Below, piece after piece: positions 18,972 through 28,233 of a stretch of DNA of 64,000 nucleotides (position 1 is its first letter; each line of letters opens with the position of its first letter). The translations under genes and the position numbers were made by a program. The notes below the pieces were generated by a model that was not told the origin of the DNA, did no database searches, and saw only the letters and a list, made by a program, of their open reading frames with translations. This DNA comes from an uncultured Roseburia sp. (GTDB lineage Bacteria > Bacillota > Clostridia > Lachnospirales > Lachnospiraceae): assembly GCA_934309475.1 (NCBI GenBank), contig CAKRDK010000011.1, positions 1 to 64,000 of the forward strand. Reading direction: 5' to 3'.

Positions 18972-20080
18972 TATTTCGTCTCCTCCTTTCCTTCTTTTTC
19001 TGCTTTTTTATGTTTTTTCTGAATCAGATTCAGAACTACACTCTTAAATAACATTACAAATGCACATAAGTAAATGATAACCGCTACAATGAAATCTGCA
19101 ATTTCCGGCTGGAAATACTTCGTTGGAAGATATGCTCCACCCACGGAGATATGTGCAACGAAAAGTGCTGCAAACACAACTCCGATTGGATTACTCAGTG
19201 CTAAAAGTGCAACCGGGATACCGTTAAATCCGATTGCCGGAAGTGCTGTTGCCACCTGTGGATTCCACTCTGCGGCTCCGGATAAATAGTAAAGACCTGC
19301 ACCAATTCCTGCAAGTGCTCCGGAAATTGTCATGGAAAGCACAATGTTGCGTTTCTCATTGATTCCCGCATATTTGGCAGCATCCTTGTTAAATCCACAC
19401 GCTTTTAACTCGTAACCGAATGTTGTCTTATTCAAAATAATGTACATAATAATCGCAATCGCAATCGCGATAAAGATTGCAATTGTGGTAGAAGTTGTTC
19501 TGAAAATACTGTTAAGTCCCATATCCGGGATAACAGAAGAAGGTGAAACAGAACTTAATTTGTAAGTTCTTGTCGTCTTCTGGTCATACATTCCCTTGAT
19601 GGTGTTGTACATCAGTTCGTTTACCAGATACAATCCAATCCAGTTAAACATAATCGATGTAATAACCTCATTTACATTGAAATATGCCTTAAACAGTCCC
19701 GGAACTGCGCCCCAGATAGCACCACATACCATGGCTGCTAACAAGCAGACATACCAAGGCATCTGTAAAATAATGGCAAAATACAATGCTCCAAACACAC
19801 CAACAGTGTACTGACCTGCCGCGCCAATGTTAAATAATCCCGTCTTAAATGCAAATGCAACAGACAAACCTGTCATAATTAACGGTGCAGCCTGGGAAAT
19901 CTCACTACCGATTCCCTTTGGCTTCAAATAGAAACCACCTTTGATAATTCTTATGAATCCATCCCATGCATTCTCAGAATTGATACAACATAAAATAATA
20001 AATCCTACTAAAAGTCCAATCACGATACAAAGAAGCGAAGCACCGATGGACAGGAGGACGTCTTTTTTCTTCTCGTTCAT
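18971..20080 (-). CDS. Nucleoside ABC transporter permease (NupB/YufP type)
   Basis: 369 residues, BPD_transp_2 family, with many membrane segments and the family's GLFNIGAAGQYTVG motif and ISGALAGIGAGLYYLSG region. Partner of the 18033-18971 permease. It begins 24 bases after the ATPase gene. Homologues in Bacillus and Streptococcus import nucleosides (NupNOPQ, RnsABCD), which agrees with deoC and udk downstream. Confidence 0.88.
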   Translation of the reverse strand: MNEKKKDVLLSIGASLLCIVIGLLVGFIILCCINSENAWDGFIRIIKGGFYLKPKGIGSEISQAAPLIMTGLSVAFAFKTGLFNIGAAGQYTVGVFGALYFAIILQMPWYVCLLAAMVCGAIWGAVPGLFKAYFNVNEVITSIMFNWIGLYLVNELMYNTIKGMYDQKTTRTYKLSSVSPSSVIPDMGLNSIFRTTSTTIAIFIAIAIAIIMYIILNKTTFGYELKACGFNKDAAKYAGINEKRNIVLSMTISGALAGIGAGLYYLSGAAEWNPQVATALPAIGFNGIPVALLALSNPIGVVFAALFVAHISVGGAYLPTKYFQPEIADFIVAVIIYLCAFVMLFKSVVLNLIQKKHKKAEKEGKEETK

Positions 20081-20104
20081 TTTATAACCATACCTTTCTA
20101 TCGT

Positions 20105-21646
20105 TTATACTTCAGCCGGAACTGTATCACGTTTTGCACCTGCCATGTACAGACCAAGTTCTTCCACTGTAATCTTCTTTGGATCAAGCTGTCCGACAAG
20201 CTCGCCCTCATACATTACTAAAATACGGTCTGATACATCCATAACCTCGTCTAATTCGAGGGAGACAAGCAATACCGCTTTTCCTTTGTCACGCTGTGCA
20301 ACAAGCTGGCTGTGAATATATTCAATTGCTCCGACGTCAAGTCCACGGGTAGGCTGGACTGCAACCAGAAGTTCCGGATTCTTATCAATCTCTCGCGCAA
20401 TAATCGCTTTCTGCTGGTTACCACCTGACATACTTCTTGTAATGGTGATTGGTCCCTGACCACTACGCACATCATACTGCTCAATCAGCTTCTCAGAATA
20501 TTTACGCACTGCTTTTGATTTGATAAATCCTGCTTTCTGGAACTCTGTATCCCAGTAACGCTGAAGCACCATATTCTGCTCTAACGAATAATCTAAGACC
20601 AAACCATGTTTGTGACGATCTTCCGGAATATGACTCAAACCAAGCTTTGACTTCTCACGAATGGATGCCTTTGTAATATCCTGACCATTAAATGTAATCT
20701 TTCCGCTGGTCATTTTTTCAAGTCCGGTCAATCCCTGAACAAACTCACTCTGTCCGTTTCCATCAATACCCGCGATACAGACAATTTCACCTTTTCTGAC
20801 ATTGAATGAAATATCTTTCACCGCATTGTTCGAATGTGCCTTACTTGGAACTGTCATATGCTCTACTTTTAAGACAGTCTCACCCGGTTCTGCCGGTTTC
20901 TTATCGACAGAGAAATTGACATTTCTTCCTACCATCATCTTGGAAAGTTCTTCCTTTGTAGTATCCTTAACATCAACGGTTCCAACATATTTTCCTTTAC
21001 GGAGAATCGTACAGCGGTCTGCCACTTCCATAATCTCATTCAATTTATGTGTGATAAATAAAATGGATTTTCCTTCTTTTGCAAGATTCTTCATGATTTT
21101 CATGAGTTCCTCAATCTCCTGCGGTGTCAGAACTGCAGTCGGCTCATCAAAAATCAACACCTCATTATCACGATATAACATCTTAAGAATCTCTGTTCTC
21201 TGCTGCATACCTACCGTGATGTCTGATACGATAGCATCCGGTTCAACCATGAGTCCGTATTTATCACTCAGTTCCATAACGCGTTCTCTGGCACCCTTCT
21301 TCTCTAAAAAGATACCTTTGGTAGGCTCAACACCAAGGATAATATTATCTAATACAGAGAAACACTCTACCAGTTTAAAATGCTGATGTACCATACCGAT
21401 GTTCAATGCATTGGCATCGTTTGGCGAATTAATCTGTACTTCTTTTCCATCCTTTTTGATGCTTCCCGAGGTTGGCTGGTATAATCCAAATAAGATACTC
21501 ATCAATGTAGATTTACCTGCACCGTTTTCTCCTAAAAGAGCATGAATTTCACCTCTTTTTAACTGCAAGGTAATATTATCATTAGCCTTGATTCCCGGAA
21601 ATTCTTTTGTGATGTTTAACATCTCAATAATGTAATCATTTTCCAT
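20105..21646 (-). CDS. Nucleoside ABC transporter ATP-binding protein (double ATPase, NupO/RnsB type)
   Basis: 513 residues with two fused ABC ATPase domains. The first has Walker A GENGAGKST and Walker B VLIFDEPTAVL; the second has a degenerate Walker A (GIDGNGQSE), signature SGGNQQKAI and LLVAVQPTRGLD. This asymmetry is normal for sugar and nucleoside importers. It energises the two permeases encoded immediately after it. A terminator and a separate extended -10 promoter lie between it and the lipoprotein gene, so it may be made at a lower level than the binding protein. Confidence 0.92.
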   Translation of the reverse strand: MENDYIIEMLNITKEFPGIKANDNITLQLKRGEIHALLGENGAGKSTLMSILFGLYQPTSGSIKKDGKEVQINSPNDANALNIGMVHQHFKLVECFSVLDNIILGVEPTKGIFLEKKGARERVMELSDKYGLMVEPDAIVSDITVGMQQRTEILKMLYRDNEVLIFDEPTAVLTPQEIEELMKIMKNLAKEGKSILFITHKLNEIMEVADRCTILRKGKYVGTVDVKDTTKEELSKMMVGRNVNFSVDKKPAEPGETVLKVEHMTVPSKAHSNNAVKDISFNVRKGEIVCIAGIDGNGQSEFVQGLTGLEKMTSGKITFNGQDITKASIREKSKLGLSHIPEDRHKHGLVLDYSLEQNMVLQRYWDTEFQKAGFIKSKAVRKYSEKLIEQYDVRSGQGPITITRSMSGGNQQKAIIAREIDKNPELLVAVQPTRGLDVGAIEYIHSQLVAQRDKGKAVLLVSLELDEVMDVSDRILVMYEGELVGQLDPKKITVEELGLYMAGAKRDTVPAEV

Positions 21647-21742
21647 GGTTTATTTTCCTCTTCATTTGATTTTTTTCTTTTCTCGCATCTATAACCCACT
21701 CTACATGCATAAGAGCCTGCATTACAAATGACGCTTCTCTTT

Positions 21743-21751
21743 AGTATACCA
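21743..21751 (-). promoter_or_regulatory. Extended -10 promoter for the ABC ATPase gene
   Basis: Minus strand TGGTATACT (21751-21743) is a TGn extended -10 followed by about 100 bases of leader. It lies just after the lipoprotein terminator and could restart transcription for the ATPase, permeases, deoC and udk. Confidence 0.45.
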
Positions 21752-21762
21752 TGTTTTTATGC

Positions 21763-21800
21763 GAAAAAAAAGGGGAGAGAATACATTCTCTTCCCTTTCT
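21763..21800 (-). terminator. Terminator after the BMP lipoprotein gene
   Basis: Minus strand AAAGGGAAGAGAAT pairs with ATTCTCTCCCCTTT (one mismatch) and runs into eight T. It lies inside the transporter operon between the binding-protein gene and the ATPase gene, so read-through must be partial. Confidence 0.85.
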
Positions 21801-21811
21801 TAACAAAAGTA

Positions 21812-22972
21812 TTACTCGATGTAATTTACAGTAACGTGAGAACCAACTTCTGGCTGATTTTCTGTATCGTTAGATACTTCGATAGAACCATCTTTGATAC
21901 CTGCTAATACTTCTTCATACTCATCAGTTGTGAATGTTGTGAATCCCCAAGAATCTGCATCTGTAGGAAGTCCGATGTAATCGCCCTGTGTAAGGCCAAG
22001 CTGCTCAGATTTTCCACCGATTGTATCCCAGTTACCACCAAAGTAAGCATCTAATGCAGATGTTACAGCAGAACCAAGACCTTTCATTGCAGATGTAATA
22101 CAGCTGTCACCGATTGTTGGGCGCTGGTCAACGTCAACACCGATTAATTTACCATCATAATCTTTTGCAGCGTCTACAGCAGATGTGTAGATACCACCAC
22201 CACAAGCGAATACTACCTGAGTACCATCTTTGTACCAGCCTTCCATACGGGCTGTGATGGAGTCATCACCGTAGAACTGTCCGCCATAGTAATATTTAAC
22301 ATTAACATCAACACCAAGCTCCTCAGCAGCGTCATTGATTCCCTGTACATATCCGAAACCGTAACGGATAACGGCTGGAACTGCGATACCACCTAAGAAA
22401 CCAAGGTCTGTATAACCATCTTTTACTGCAGCATATCCTGCAAGGTAACCAGCCTGCTCTTCCTGGAAAGAACAGATGTATACGTTATCGCTGATTCCTA
22501 CGGAATCACCAGAAAGGTTTACAATATCGCTTTCTGTAACGTCAACTGCGATAAATTTAACATCTGGGTAAACATCCTGCTCTTCAGCGATTGCAGGTCC
22601 GAATAAATATCCTGGCATTACGACTACAGTAGCACCTTCACTGATTGCTAAGTCGATAGCGTTGATACGCTCTTCGTCTGTGTCCTCTGCAGGTTTGTAA
22701 TACTCTGTCTCAACACCGTTCTCTTCACCGTATGCAACACATGTCTCCCATGTAATCTGGTTGAAGGACTCGTCTGTGATATCACCAGAGTCTGTAATCA
22801 TTGCAATTTTGTCATCAGAATTATCTGCTTTTGCAGAATCTCCTGCGTTAGCTGCATCCTCTGTTGCGTTTGCGTCATTGCTGTTATCTTTTGCATCAGA
22901 AGAACCACAGCCAGCTAACATTGTAGCAGCCATAGAAGCCACTAAAAATAAGCTTACCAATTTCTTTTTCAT
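21812..22972 (-). CDS. bmpA: BMP-family nucleoside-binding lipoprotein
   Basis: Surface lipoprotein that captures nucleosides for the ABC transporter. From the chosen start (22972) it has 386 residues: KKK, a hydrophobic core and the lipobox LAGC with the lipidated Cys near residue 20, then a Ser/Asn/Ala-rich tether, then the BMP (PnrA-like) domain starting DKIAMITDSGDITDESFNQ. The start is set by AAAGGAGG upstream and by the signal peptide; the longer in-frame start at 23029 would lie inside the leader hairpin. It is directly downstream of tRNA-Thr and probably transcribed with it. A strong terminator follows. Confidence 0.92.
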   Translation of the reverse strand: MKKKLVSLFLVASMAATMLAGCGSSDAKDNSNDANATEDAANAGDSAKADNSDDKIAMITDSGDITDESFNQITWETCVAYGEENGVETEYYKPAEDTDEERINAIDLAISEGATVVVMPGYLFGPAIAEEQDVYPDVKFIAVDVTESDIVNLSGDSVGISDNVYICSFQEEQAGYLAGYAAVKDGYTDLGFLGGIAVPAVIRYGFGYVQGINDAAEELGVDVNVKYYYGGQFYGDDSITARMEGWYKDGTQVVFACGGGIYTSAVDAAKDYDGKLIGVDVDQRPTIGDSCITSAMKGLGSAVTSALDAYFGGNWDTIGGKSEQLGLTQGDYIGLPTDADSWGFTTFTTDEYEEVLAGIKDGSIEVSNDTENQPEVGSHVTVNYIE

Positions 22973-22995
22973 ATGAAATTTCCTCCTTTTATAAA

Positions 22996-23040
22996 TATAG
23001 CGGGTCCCTAATGACACCATTGCCTTCAAGTCCCGCTATA
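22996..23040 (-). promoter_or_regulatory. Leader hairpin between tRNA-Thr and the lipoprotein gene
   Basis: Minus strand TATAGCGGG (23040-23032) pairs perfectly with CCCGCTATA (23004-22996), enclosing 27 bases with a small AATG/CATT stem. It begins one base after the tRNA discriminator position and ends just before AAAGGAGG. No U-tract follows, so it is not a standard terminator. I do not recognise a known riboswitch; it may protect the 5' end left after tRNA 3' processing. Confidence 0.6.
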
Positions 23041-23041
23041 A

Positions 23042-23114
<73 letters not shown>

Positions 23115-23161
23115 ATGTCCCATTCTATTCCTTCACGTAATGGCAAACATCACGCTAGATT

Positions 23162-23189
23162 ATTATACCTAATTCTCAGAAAAATGCAA
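23162..23189 (-). promoter_or_regulatory. Strong sigma-A promoter for tRNA-Thr and bmpA
   Basis: Minus strand TTGCAT (23189-23184), 16-base spacer, perfect TATAAT (23167-23162), about 47 bases before the tRNA. No other good promoter lies between the tRNA and the lipoprotein gene. Confidence 0.75.
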
Positions 23190-23372
23190 ACCTTTTTTTA
23201 TAAAAAAATGAAATTTTTTTCATAAATTCGAATTTTCCATTATTTTTTCGGCATTTTTTAATATTTTCTTGCTAATTTTACCGATTCATGTTACATTGTC
23301 TTCGCACAATCTTGTGTCATTCCGAATAGAGTCTGATAACTTCATTCTACGCCCATTATTTTTGGAGGTCAC

Positions 23373-24272
23373 ATGAATTATCAGGAATTTCAATCTAATA
23401 TCAGACATGCTCTCATGTTAAAGCTTGGCGACACGGTAACTGTCTCCCTTCAGGAGATTACCAAGAACAACAATACCCGTCTGAGTGGTATCACCATCGC
23501 CGAAAAGGGAATCAACATTTCTCCCACTATCTATCTCAATTCCTATTACGAACAATATCTTGCCGGGAAATCTTTAGAAGACGTTTATGCCGATATTTTA
23601 AATGTCTATCAGGAAAACAGACCGACCCACAACATCGACGTGTCCTTTTTTACGGATTATGCCTCTGTAAAAAATAAGATTATCTTCAAATTAATCAACT
23701 GCAGCCAGAACCAGGAATTGTTAGAATCCGTTCCCCACTATCACTATCTTGATTTAGCCATTGTCTTCTGCTGCCTTGTCGATGCCACCGAACACGGCAC
23801 TGCCACGATTCTAATCCGCAACCAGCATTTAAGTTACTGGGGCATCTCATCGAATGAGCTGTACGCCCTTGCATGCGAAAACACTCCTCGGCTTCTCCCC
23901 TCCGAACTACGCAGCATGACATCCGTTCTCAAGGAACTACTCTGCCAGATAGACACGGCCACACTTGAAGATGAGGAATTAAGTTCTAACTATCCTATGT
24001 ATGTTCTGACGAACTCCCACAAGCTTCACGGCTCCACCTGTATTCTCTACCAGAATCTTTTGCATGACTTTGCCGACAAGCTTCAGACGGATCTTTATGT
24101 GCTTCCAAGCAGCATCCATGAAGTTTTACTGATTCCTGCAGTCGATAACACATCCTGCGAGGATCTTTCTGCCATGGTCAGAGAAGTAAATTCCACACAG
24201 TTATCCGCAGATGAAATACTCTCCGACCATGTCTATTTCTATTCGAGAGCTGAAAAGAAATTAAAAATGTAA
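23373..24272 (+). CDS. DUF5688 family protein, function unknown
   Basis: 299-residue soluble protein beginning MNYQEFQSNIRHAL. I place it in DUF5688, a family common in Lachnospiraceae and without known function. No signal peptide, membrane segment or catalytic motif is visible; the middle has HYHYLDLAIVFCCLV, a likely buried core, and the end is rich in acidic and polar residues. TTGGAGG lies five bases before the ATG. It stands alone between the tRNA-Thr promoter and the convergent glgA, which it meets across a short AT-rich inverted repeat that may end both. Confidence 0.7.
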   Translation: MNYQEFQSNIRHALMLKLGDTVTVSLQEITKNNNTRLSGITIAEKGINISPTIYLNSYYEQYLAGKSLEDVYADILNVYQENRPTHNIDVSFFTDYASVKNKIIFKLINCSQNQELLESVPHYHYLDLAIVFCCLVDATEHGTATILIRNQHLSYWGISSNELYALACENTPRLLPSELRSMTSVLKELLCQIDTATLEDEELSSNYPMYVLTNSHKLHGSTCILYQNLLHDFADKLQTDLYVLPSSIHEVLLIPAVDNTSCEDLSAMVREVNSTQLSADEILSDHVYFYSRAEKKLKM

Positions 24273-24291
24273 TTCCATTTTAAAATTAATT

Positions 24292-25737
24292 CTATTCCCA
24301 AATACGAAGATAAAGTTTCTGGTAACATTTCGCAGAATTTTCCCATGAATTATCTTCCGCCATGGCACGCTTTATCAGACCTTCCCACTCCGTTCTCCGC
24401 TTTTCAAATATCTCTAGCGCATAGCGGATTACATGCAGCATTTCATGTGCATTATAGTTTGCAAAAGAAAATCCATTTCCCGTGCGCTCATATTCATTGT
24501 ACGGTGTGACGGTGTCTTTTAACCCTCCCGTCTCCCTCACAATCGGAATCGTTCCGTAGCGCATGCTCATCATCTGGCTTAAGCCGCACGGCTCAAACAG
24601 AGATGGCATCAGAAACGTATCACAGGACGCATAGATGCGGTGTGCAACATCTTCCGAATATCCAATGTTCGCTTTCAGGCGCTTCGGATACTTCTCCCCA
24701 AAATAACGGAACATATTCTCATACTGTTCCTCCCCGGTTCCTAGCACCACAAACTGGACATTCTCCTGCTCCATCAATTCATCCATCACATAGGCAATCA
24801 AATCAAAGCCTTTCTGGCTCGTCATCCGGGATACAATTCCTATCAGCATTGCCTCCGGATTCTGCTCTAACCCCATCTCTTCCTGCAGGGCACTTTTATT
24901 TTTCGCTTTTTGCCGGATGACATCCTTATCGTTAAACTGTGCCCGGATATACGGATCTGTCCTTGGGTTATAGACCTCTGTGTCAATTCCGTTTAAAATG
25001 CCATACAGCTTATCGGACACCTGACGCATCAGTCCGTCTAATCCCTCTCCGCCCTGCTGGGTTGTAATTTCAAATGCATAAGTCGGACTCACTGTTGTCA
25101 CTGCATCCGCATAGATAACGCCACCCTTTAGGTAATTTGCTTCGCCGTAGGACTCTAATTTATCCGGCACGAAAATCTGTTCCGGGAGCCCCGTCACATC
25201 CATAACCGCCTGCAAGTGCCAGCGTCCCTGAAATTTCATGTTATGGATGGAAAATACCGTTTTGATTCCGGCGTAATAATTCTCATCCCCATACAGAGTG
25301 TGTAAAAAGACCGGTATCAGTCCCGTCTGCCAGTCATGACAGTGAATTATATCCGGACAGTAATCGAGGTACGGAAGTGCTTCCAACACCGCCTTCGAAA
25401 AAAAGGCGAATTTCTCTACATCCTCATGCAGATTATGATACGGATGCTCTCCTGCAAAATAATACTCATTGTCGACAAAATAGTAAGTGATACCCTGATA
25501 TTTTGTCTCAAAAATTCCGGCATATTGTTTTCTCCACCCAAGATTGACATAAAAATGACAAAGGAAACGCATCTTTTTACGCATTTCTTCCTCTATGCAA
25601 AGATATTTCGGCAGAATAATCCTGACCTCGTATTCTTCTTTGTCAAAATATTGCGGCAGACTTCCCGTGACATCTGCCAGTCCGCCTGTCTTTATAAAAG
25701 GCACTGCCTCTGATGCTGCAAAAAGTATTCTTTTCAT
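24292..25737 (-). CDS. glgA: Glycogen synthase (ADP-glucose type)
   Basis: Transfers glucose from ADP-glucose to the growing alpha-1,4-glucan. 481 residues, GT5 family: N-terminal KTGGLADVTGSLP substrate-binding motif, HCHDWQTGLIP, VFSIHNMKFQGRW, and C-terminal MPSLFEPCGLSQM and GTIPIVRETGGLKDTV. No other glycogen genes adjoin it, so the pathway is split on this chromosome. It follows spo0A on the same strand but has its own promoter and is separated by a terminator. Confidence 0.96.
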   Translation of the reverse strand: MKRILFAASEAVPFIKTGGLADVTGSLPQYFDKEEYEVRIILPKYLCIEEEMRKKMRFLCHFYVNLGWRKQYAGIFETKYQGITYYFVDNEYYFAGEHPYHNLHEDVEKFAFFSKAVLEALPYLDYCPDIIHCHDWQTGLIPVFLHTLYGDENYYAGIKTVFSIHNMKFQGRWHLQAVMDVTGLPEQIFVPDKLESYGEANYLKGGVIYADAVTTVSPTYAFEITTQQGGEGLDGLMRQVSDKLYGILNGIDTEVYNPRTDPYIRAQFNDKDVIRQKAKNKSALQEEMGLEQNPEAMLIGIVSRMTSQKGFDLIAYVMDELMEQENVQFVVLGTGEEQYENMFRYFGEKYPKRLKANIGYSEDVAHRIYASCDTFLMPSLFEPCGLSQMMSMRYGTIPIVRETGGLKDTVTPYNEYERTGNGFSFANYNAHEMLHVIRYALEIFEKRRTEWEGLIKRAMAEDNSWENSAKCYQKLYLRIWE

Positions 25738-25777
25738 TGCAAAAACCTCCCAACGAATCTCGCTTCGATTCTCTTTT

Positions 25778-25806
25778 ATTATAGCTCATTTTCCCCGATA
25801 TGAAAA
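25778..25806 (-). promoter_or_regulatory. Promoter for glgA
   Basis: Minus strand TTTTCA (25806-25801), 17-base spacer, TATAAT (25783-25778), 41 bases before the start codon. The -35 coincides with the tail of the spo0A terminator. Confidence 0.55.
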
Positions 25807-25848
25807 GAAGGAACCAGACGGCTTCTCGCCCCTCTGATTCCTCTTTCT
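25802..25848 (-). terminator. Terminator after spo0A
   Basis: Minus strand AAGAGGAATCAGA pairs with TCTGGTTCCTTCTT (with mismatches), tail CTTTTC, a few bases after the spo0A stop. Confidence 0.65.
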
Positions 25849-25853
25849 AAGTG

Positions 25854-26654
25854 CTATTCATACATTTTATATTCTAATCGGATGCGATCCGTAATCAATG
25901 CAATAAATTCCGAGTTTGTCGGCTTTCCTTTTCCGTTATGAATCGTATAACCGAACATTTCGTCGATGGTATCCATCTTTCCTCTGCTCCATGCAACCTC
26001 AATCGCATGGCGGATGGCTCGTTCCACACGGCTCGGTGTTGTCTGGTATTTTTTTGCAATGGTCGGATATAAGATTTTTGTAATCGAATTGAGCATTTCC
26101 ATATCGTGAACCGACATGATAATGGCATCTCTCAAATACTGATACCCTTTAATGTGCGCCGGCACACCAATCTCGTGAATAATCTCCGTCACATCCGATT
26201 CAAGATTATGCGGCTCCGCTTCCGCTGCCTTTTCGTATGCATTGACTTTACGGTGTTCCATATGATGTACGTTTTTCTGGTTTCTGATATATTTGATTCT
26301 GTCAATTACCATATCATTATCAAACGGCTTCATGATATAGTAATCCGCTCCAAGTTGGAATGCATCTTCCGTAATTTTTTCCTGTCCGATTGCACTAATC
26401 ATAATAAACGTTGGATGCTTCTTAATCGCCTTATCATGATTCACCCGGTCTAACACGCCAAGTCCGTCTAATTTTGGCATCACGATGTCTAATAATACGA
26501 CATCCGGTTCTTTCGTTTTTATCACATTGTACGCTTCTTCTCCATCTTTTGCCGTTCCTACCACACTTAATTCTTCGTCGCTTTCGATAATATCTCCTAA
26601 TAATCTCAGCATTCGTTCATTATCGTCTGCAATTGCAACACTTAATTTCTGCAT
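25854..26654 (-). CDS. spo0A: Sporulation master regulator Spo0A
   Basis: Response regulator that commits Firmicutes to sporulation when phosphorylated. 266 residues: receiver domain with acidic pocket Asp10/Asp11 and phosphoacceptor Asp56 in [13 protein letters not shown], a linker, and the Spo0A-specific DNA-binding domain with the recognition helix region [27 protein letters not shown] precedes the ATG. In most Clostridia spoIVB lies directly upstream; here a three-gene module separates them. A 0A box sits about 100 bases upstream, consistent with autoregulation. Confidence 0.97.
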   Translation of the reverse strand: MQKLSVAIADDNERMLRLLGDIIESDEELSVVGTAKDGEEAYNVIKTKEPDVVLLDIVMPKLDGLGVLDRVNHDKAIKKHPTFIMISAIGQEKITEDAFQLGADYYIMKPFDNDMVIDRIKYIRNQKNVHHMEHRKVNAYEKAAEAEPHNLESDVTEIIHEIGVPAHIKGYQYLRDAIIMSVHDMEMLNSITKILYPTIAKKYQTTPSRVERAIRHAIEVAWSRGKMDTIDEMFGYTIHNGKGKPTNSEFIALITDRIRLEYKMYE

Positions 26655-26704
26655 GTTACTACCATTTCCTTTCTTAAACTATGAGAAACGCGTTTTATTT
26701 TACA

Positions 26705-26741
26705 AGCATCACGTCTGCTCTGATAATACCGAATGTGATGC
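26705..26741 (-). promoter_or_regulatory. Inverted repeat in the spo0A leader
   Basis: GCATCAC (26705-26711) and GTGATGC (26735-26741) form a 7-bp inverted repeat around 23 bases. On the minus strand it is followed by TTGTAAAATAAAA, so it is a poor terminator. It may be a leader structure or a binding site. Confidence 0.35.
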
Positions 26742-26749
26742 ACAAGAAT

Positions 26750-26757
26750 TTGTCGAA
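26750..26757 (+). promoter_or_regulatory. Spo0A box upstream of spo0A
   Basis: TTGTCGAA matches the Spo0A recognition sequence (core TGTCGAA). It lies 96 bases upstream of the spo0A start and about 40 bases after the end of the MBOAT gene, the right setting for autoregulation. Confidence 0.6.
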
Positions 26758-26794
26758 GCAAGTCGTTAACAAATTCATACCATTATTTTGCATT

Positions 26795-28231
26795 CTAAAA
26801 TGCAAAGTAAATAAACGGACTTCCTTCCACATAACCAAGTCCTAAAATCAAGCCGATTGCCACCCACAGTGCGACAAGTGACCAGAATTTTGACAAATCA
26901 AGCACCGGATAAAATCCCTCGACACGCGGTTCCCCTCTTTTCCAGCTTTTTAAAATGGCAAGTGCGGACGCCACAGCAAGAAGCAGAATTGCTGCAATAC
27001 TAAAGGAAAAATATTTTGTAATTCCAACCTGTCCCGGCACCAGACGGTCTAACACTGCGACGGCATTTGAAAAATCAGATGCCCGGAAAAATACCCAGCA
27101 CAAACTTACAAATACAGTTGTAAGTGCAACAGAGACGATGGTTTCCCATGTCTTTATCTCCCGCTTTTTGCATCTGCTCCGGTATGCCTTGTGAACGCAC
27201 AAAGCGATTCCATGCAGTGCCCCCCATGTCACAAACGTCCAGTCTGCGCCATGCCAGAGTCCGCCTAACACCATGGTGAGAAAAAGATTGCGGTACATCT
27301 TTGCTTTTCCATGACGGTTACCGCCTAACGGAATATACAAATATTGCTGCAACCAGGAAGATAAACTGATATGCCATCTTTTCCAAAATTCGCTTACATT
27401 TTTCGATAGATATGGCAGGTTAAAGTTCCTCGGCAGCTCATATCCCATGCAGGAAGCGCACCCGACCGCCATATCGGAATAACCAGAAAAATCGCAGTAA
27501 ATCTGAATGGAATAGGAAAGCACTGCAAGCCACACCGAAATCGTACTATAAGCAGATGGCGCACGGTATACATCATCCACAAAGACAGAGAGATGGTCTG
27601 CTATCACAACCTTTTTGAATAATCCAAACAGAAAAATCTGCACGCCTCTCTCCAAGCCCTTTACGTTGACCTTGCGTACCTCATCTAACTGTGGCAGAAA
27701 TTCCTTCGCTTTTACAATCGGACCAGCGACTAACTGCGGGAAAAATGCAATATAGAGCGCATAATGAACGATATTTCTGCGCACTTCAATTTCTTTCCGG
27801 TATACATCTATCAGATAACTGATTGCCTGAAATGTATAAAAAGAGATGCCGACCGGAAGAATCACTTCGATTGCGATTGTATTTTTCAATCCGAATGCAT
27901 CGCAAAATGACGCGACAAAAAAATTATAATATTTAAAATATCCCAGCACCAAAAGTGAAACGGTAACGCCTGCGCCAAGCCATAATTTCTTATGGCGGAC
28001 ACTCTTTTCCATTTTAAGTGCAATTCCATAAGATACCACTGTCACAAAGGCTAAAAGCAGACAAAATTTTGCATTCCACCAGCCATAGAAAAAGTAACTT
28101 CCCACCAACAAAATCAACTGTGATACTGTCTGATAACCCTTTTCATTTTTTCTTGTTATTTTATCTGTCAATACCAAAAGCAGTAAAATTACTGCGAAAA
28201 AGACAAGAAATGGTACACTCGCAAATGTCAT
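26795..28231 (-). CDS. MBOAT O-acyltransferase (AlgI/PatA/DltB type)
   Basis: Polytopic membrane enzyme that moves acyl groups, usually acetyl, across the membrane for O-acetylation of an extracellular polymer. 478 residues, around ten or more membrane segments, starting with a hydrophobic helix (VPFLVFFAVILLLLVL). MBOAT landmarks: FFPQLVAGPI, YCDFSGYSDMAVG, FWKRWHISLSSWLQQYLYIPLGGNR and the catalytic His region LGGLWHGADWTFVTWG. It starts two bases after the stop of the SGNH partner. A small inverted repeat (TTTGCATT/AATGCAAA) overlaps its stop codon. The acceptor polymer is unknown. Confidence 0.9.
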   Translation of the reverse strand: MTFASVPFLVFFAVILLLLVLTDKITRKNEKGYQTVSQLILLVGSYFFYGWWNAKFCLLLAFVTVVSYGIALKMEKSVRHKKLWLGAGVTVSLLVLGYFKYYNFFVASFCDAFGLKNTIAIEVILPVGISFYTFQAISYLIDVYRKEIEVRRNIVHYALYIAFFPQLVAGPIVKAKEFLPQLDEVRKVNVKGLERGVQIFLFGLFKKVVIADHLSVFVDDVYRAPSAYSTISVWLAVLSYSIQIYCDFSGYSDMAVGCASCMGYELPRNFNLPYLSKNVSEFWKRWHISLSSWLQQYLYIPLGGNRHGKAKMYRNLFLTMVLGGLWHGADWTFVTWGALHGIALCVHKAYRSRCKKREIKTWETIVSVALTTVFVSLCWVFFRASDFSNAVAVLDRLVPGQVGITKYFSFSIAAILLLAVASALAILKSWKRGEPRVEGFYPVLDLSKFWSLVALWVAIGLILGLGYVEGSPFIYFAF

Positions 28232-28233
28232 AC

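Noticed and set aside
20802..21386. Plus-strand open frame of 194 codons opposite the ABC ATPase
   Set aside because: Antisense shadow of a conserved gene with no ribosome site and no recognisable family.
22996..23040. Possible purine or other known riboswitch before the nucleoside-binding lipoprotein
   Set aside because: The 45-base hairpin lacks the three-way junction and conserved loops of purine or deoxyguanosine riboswitches and no other class I know fits; kept only as an unassigned leader structure.
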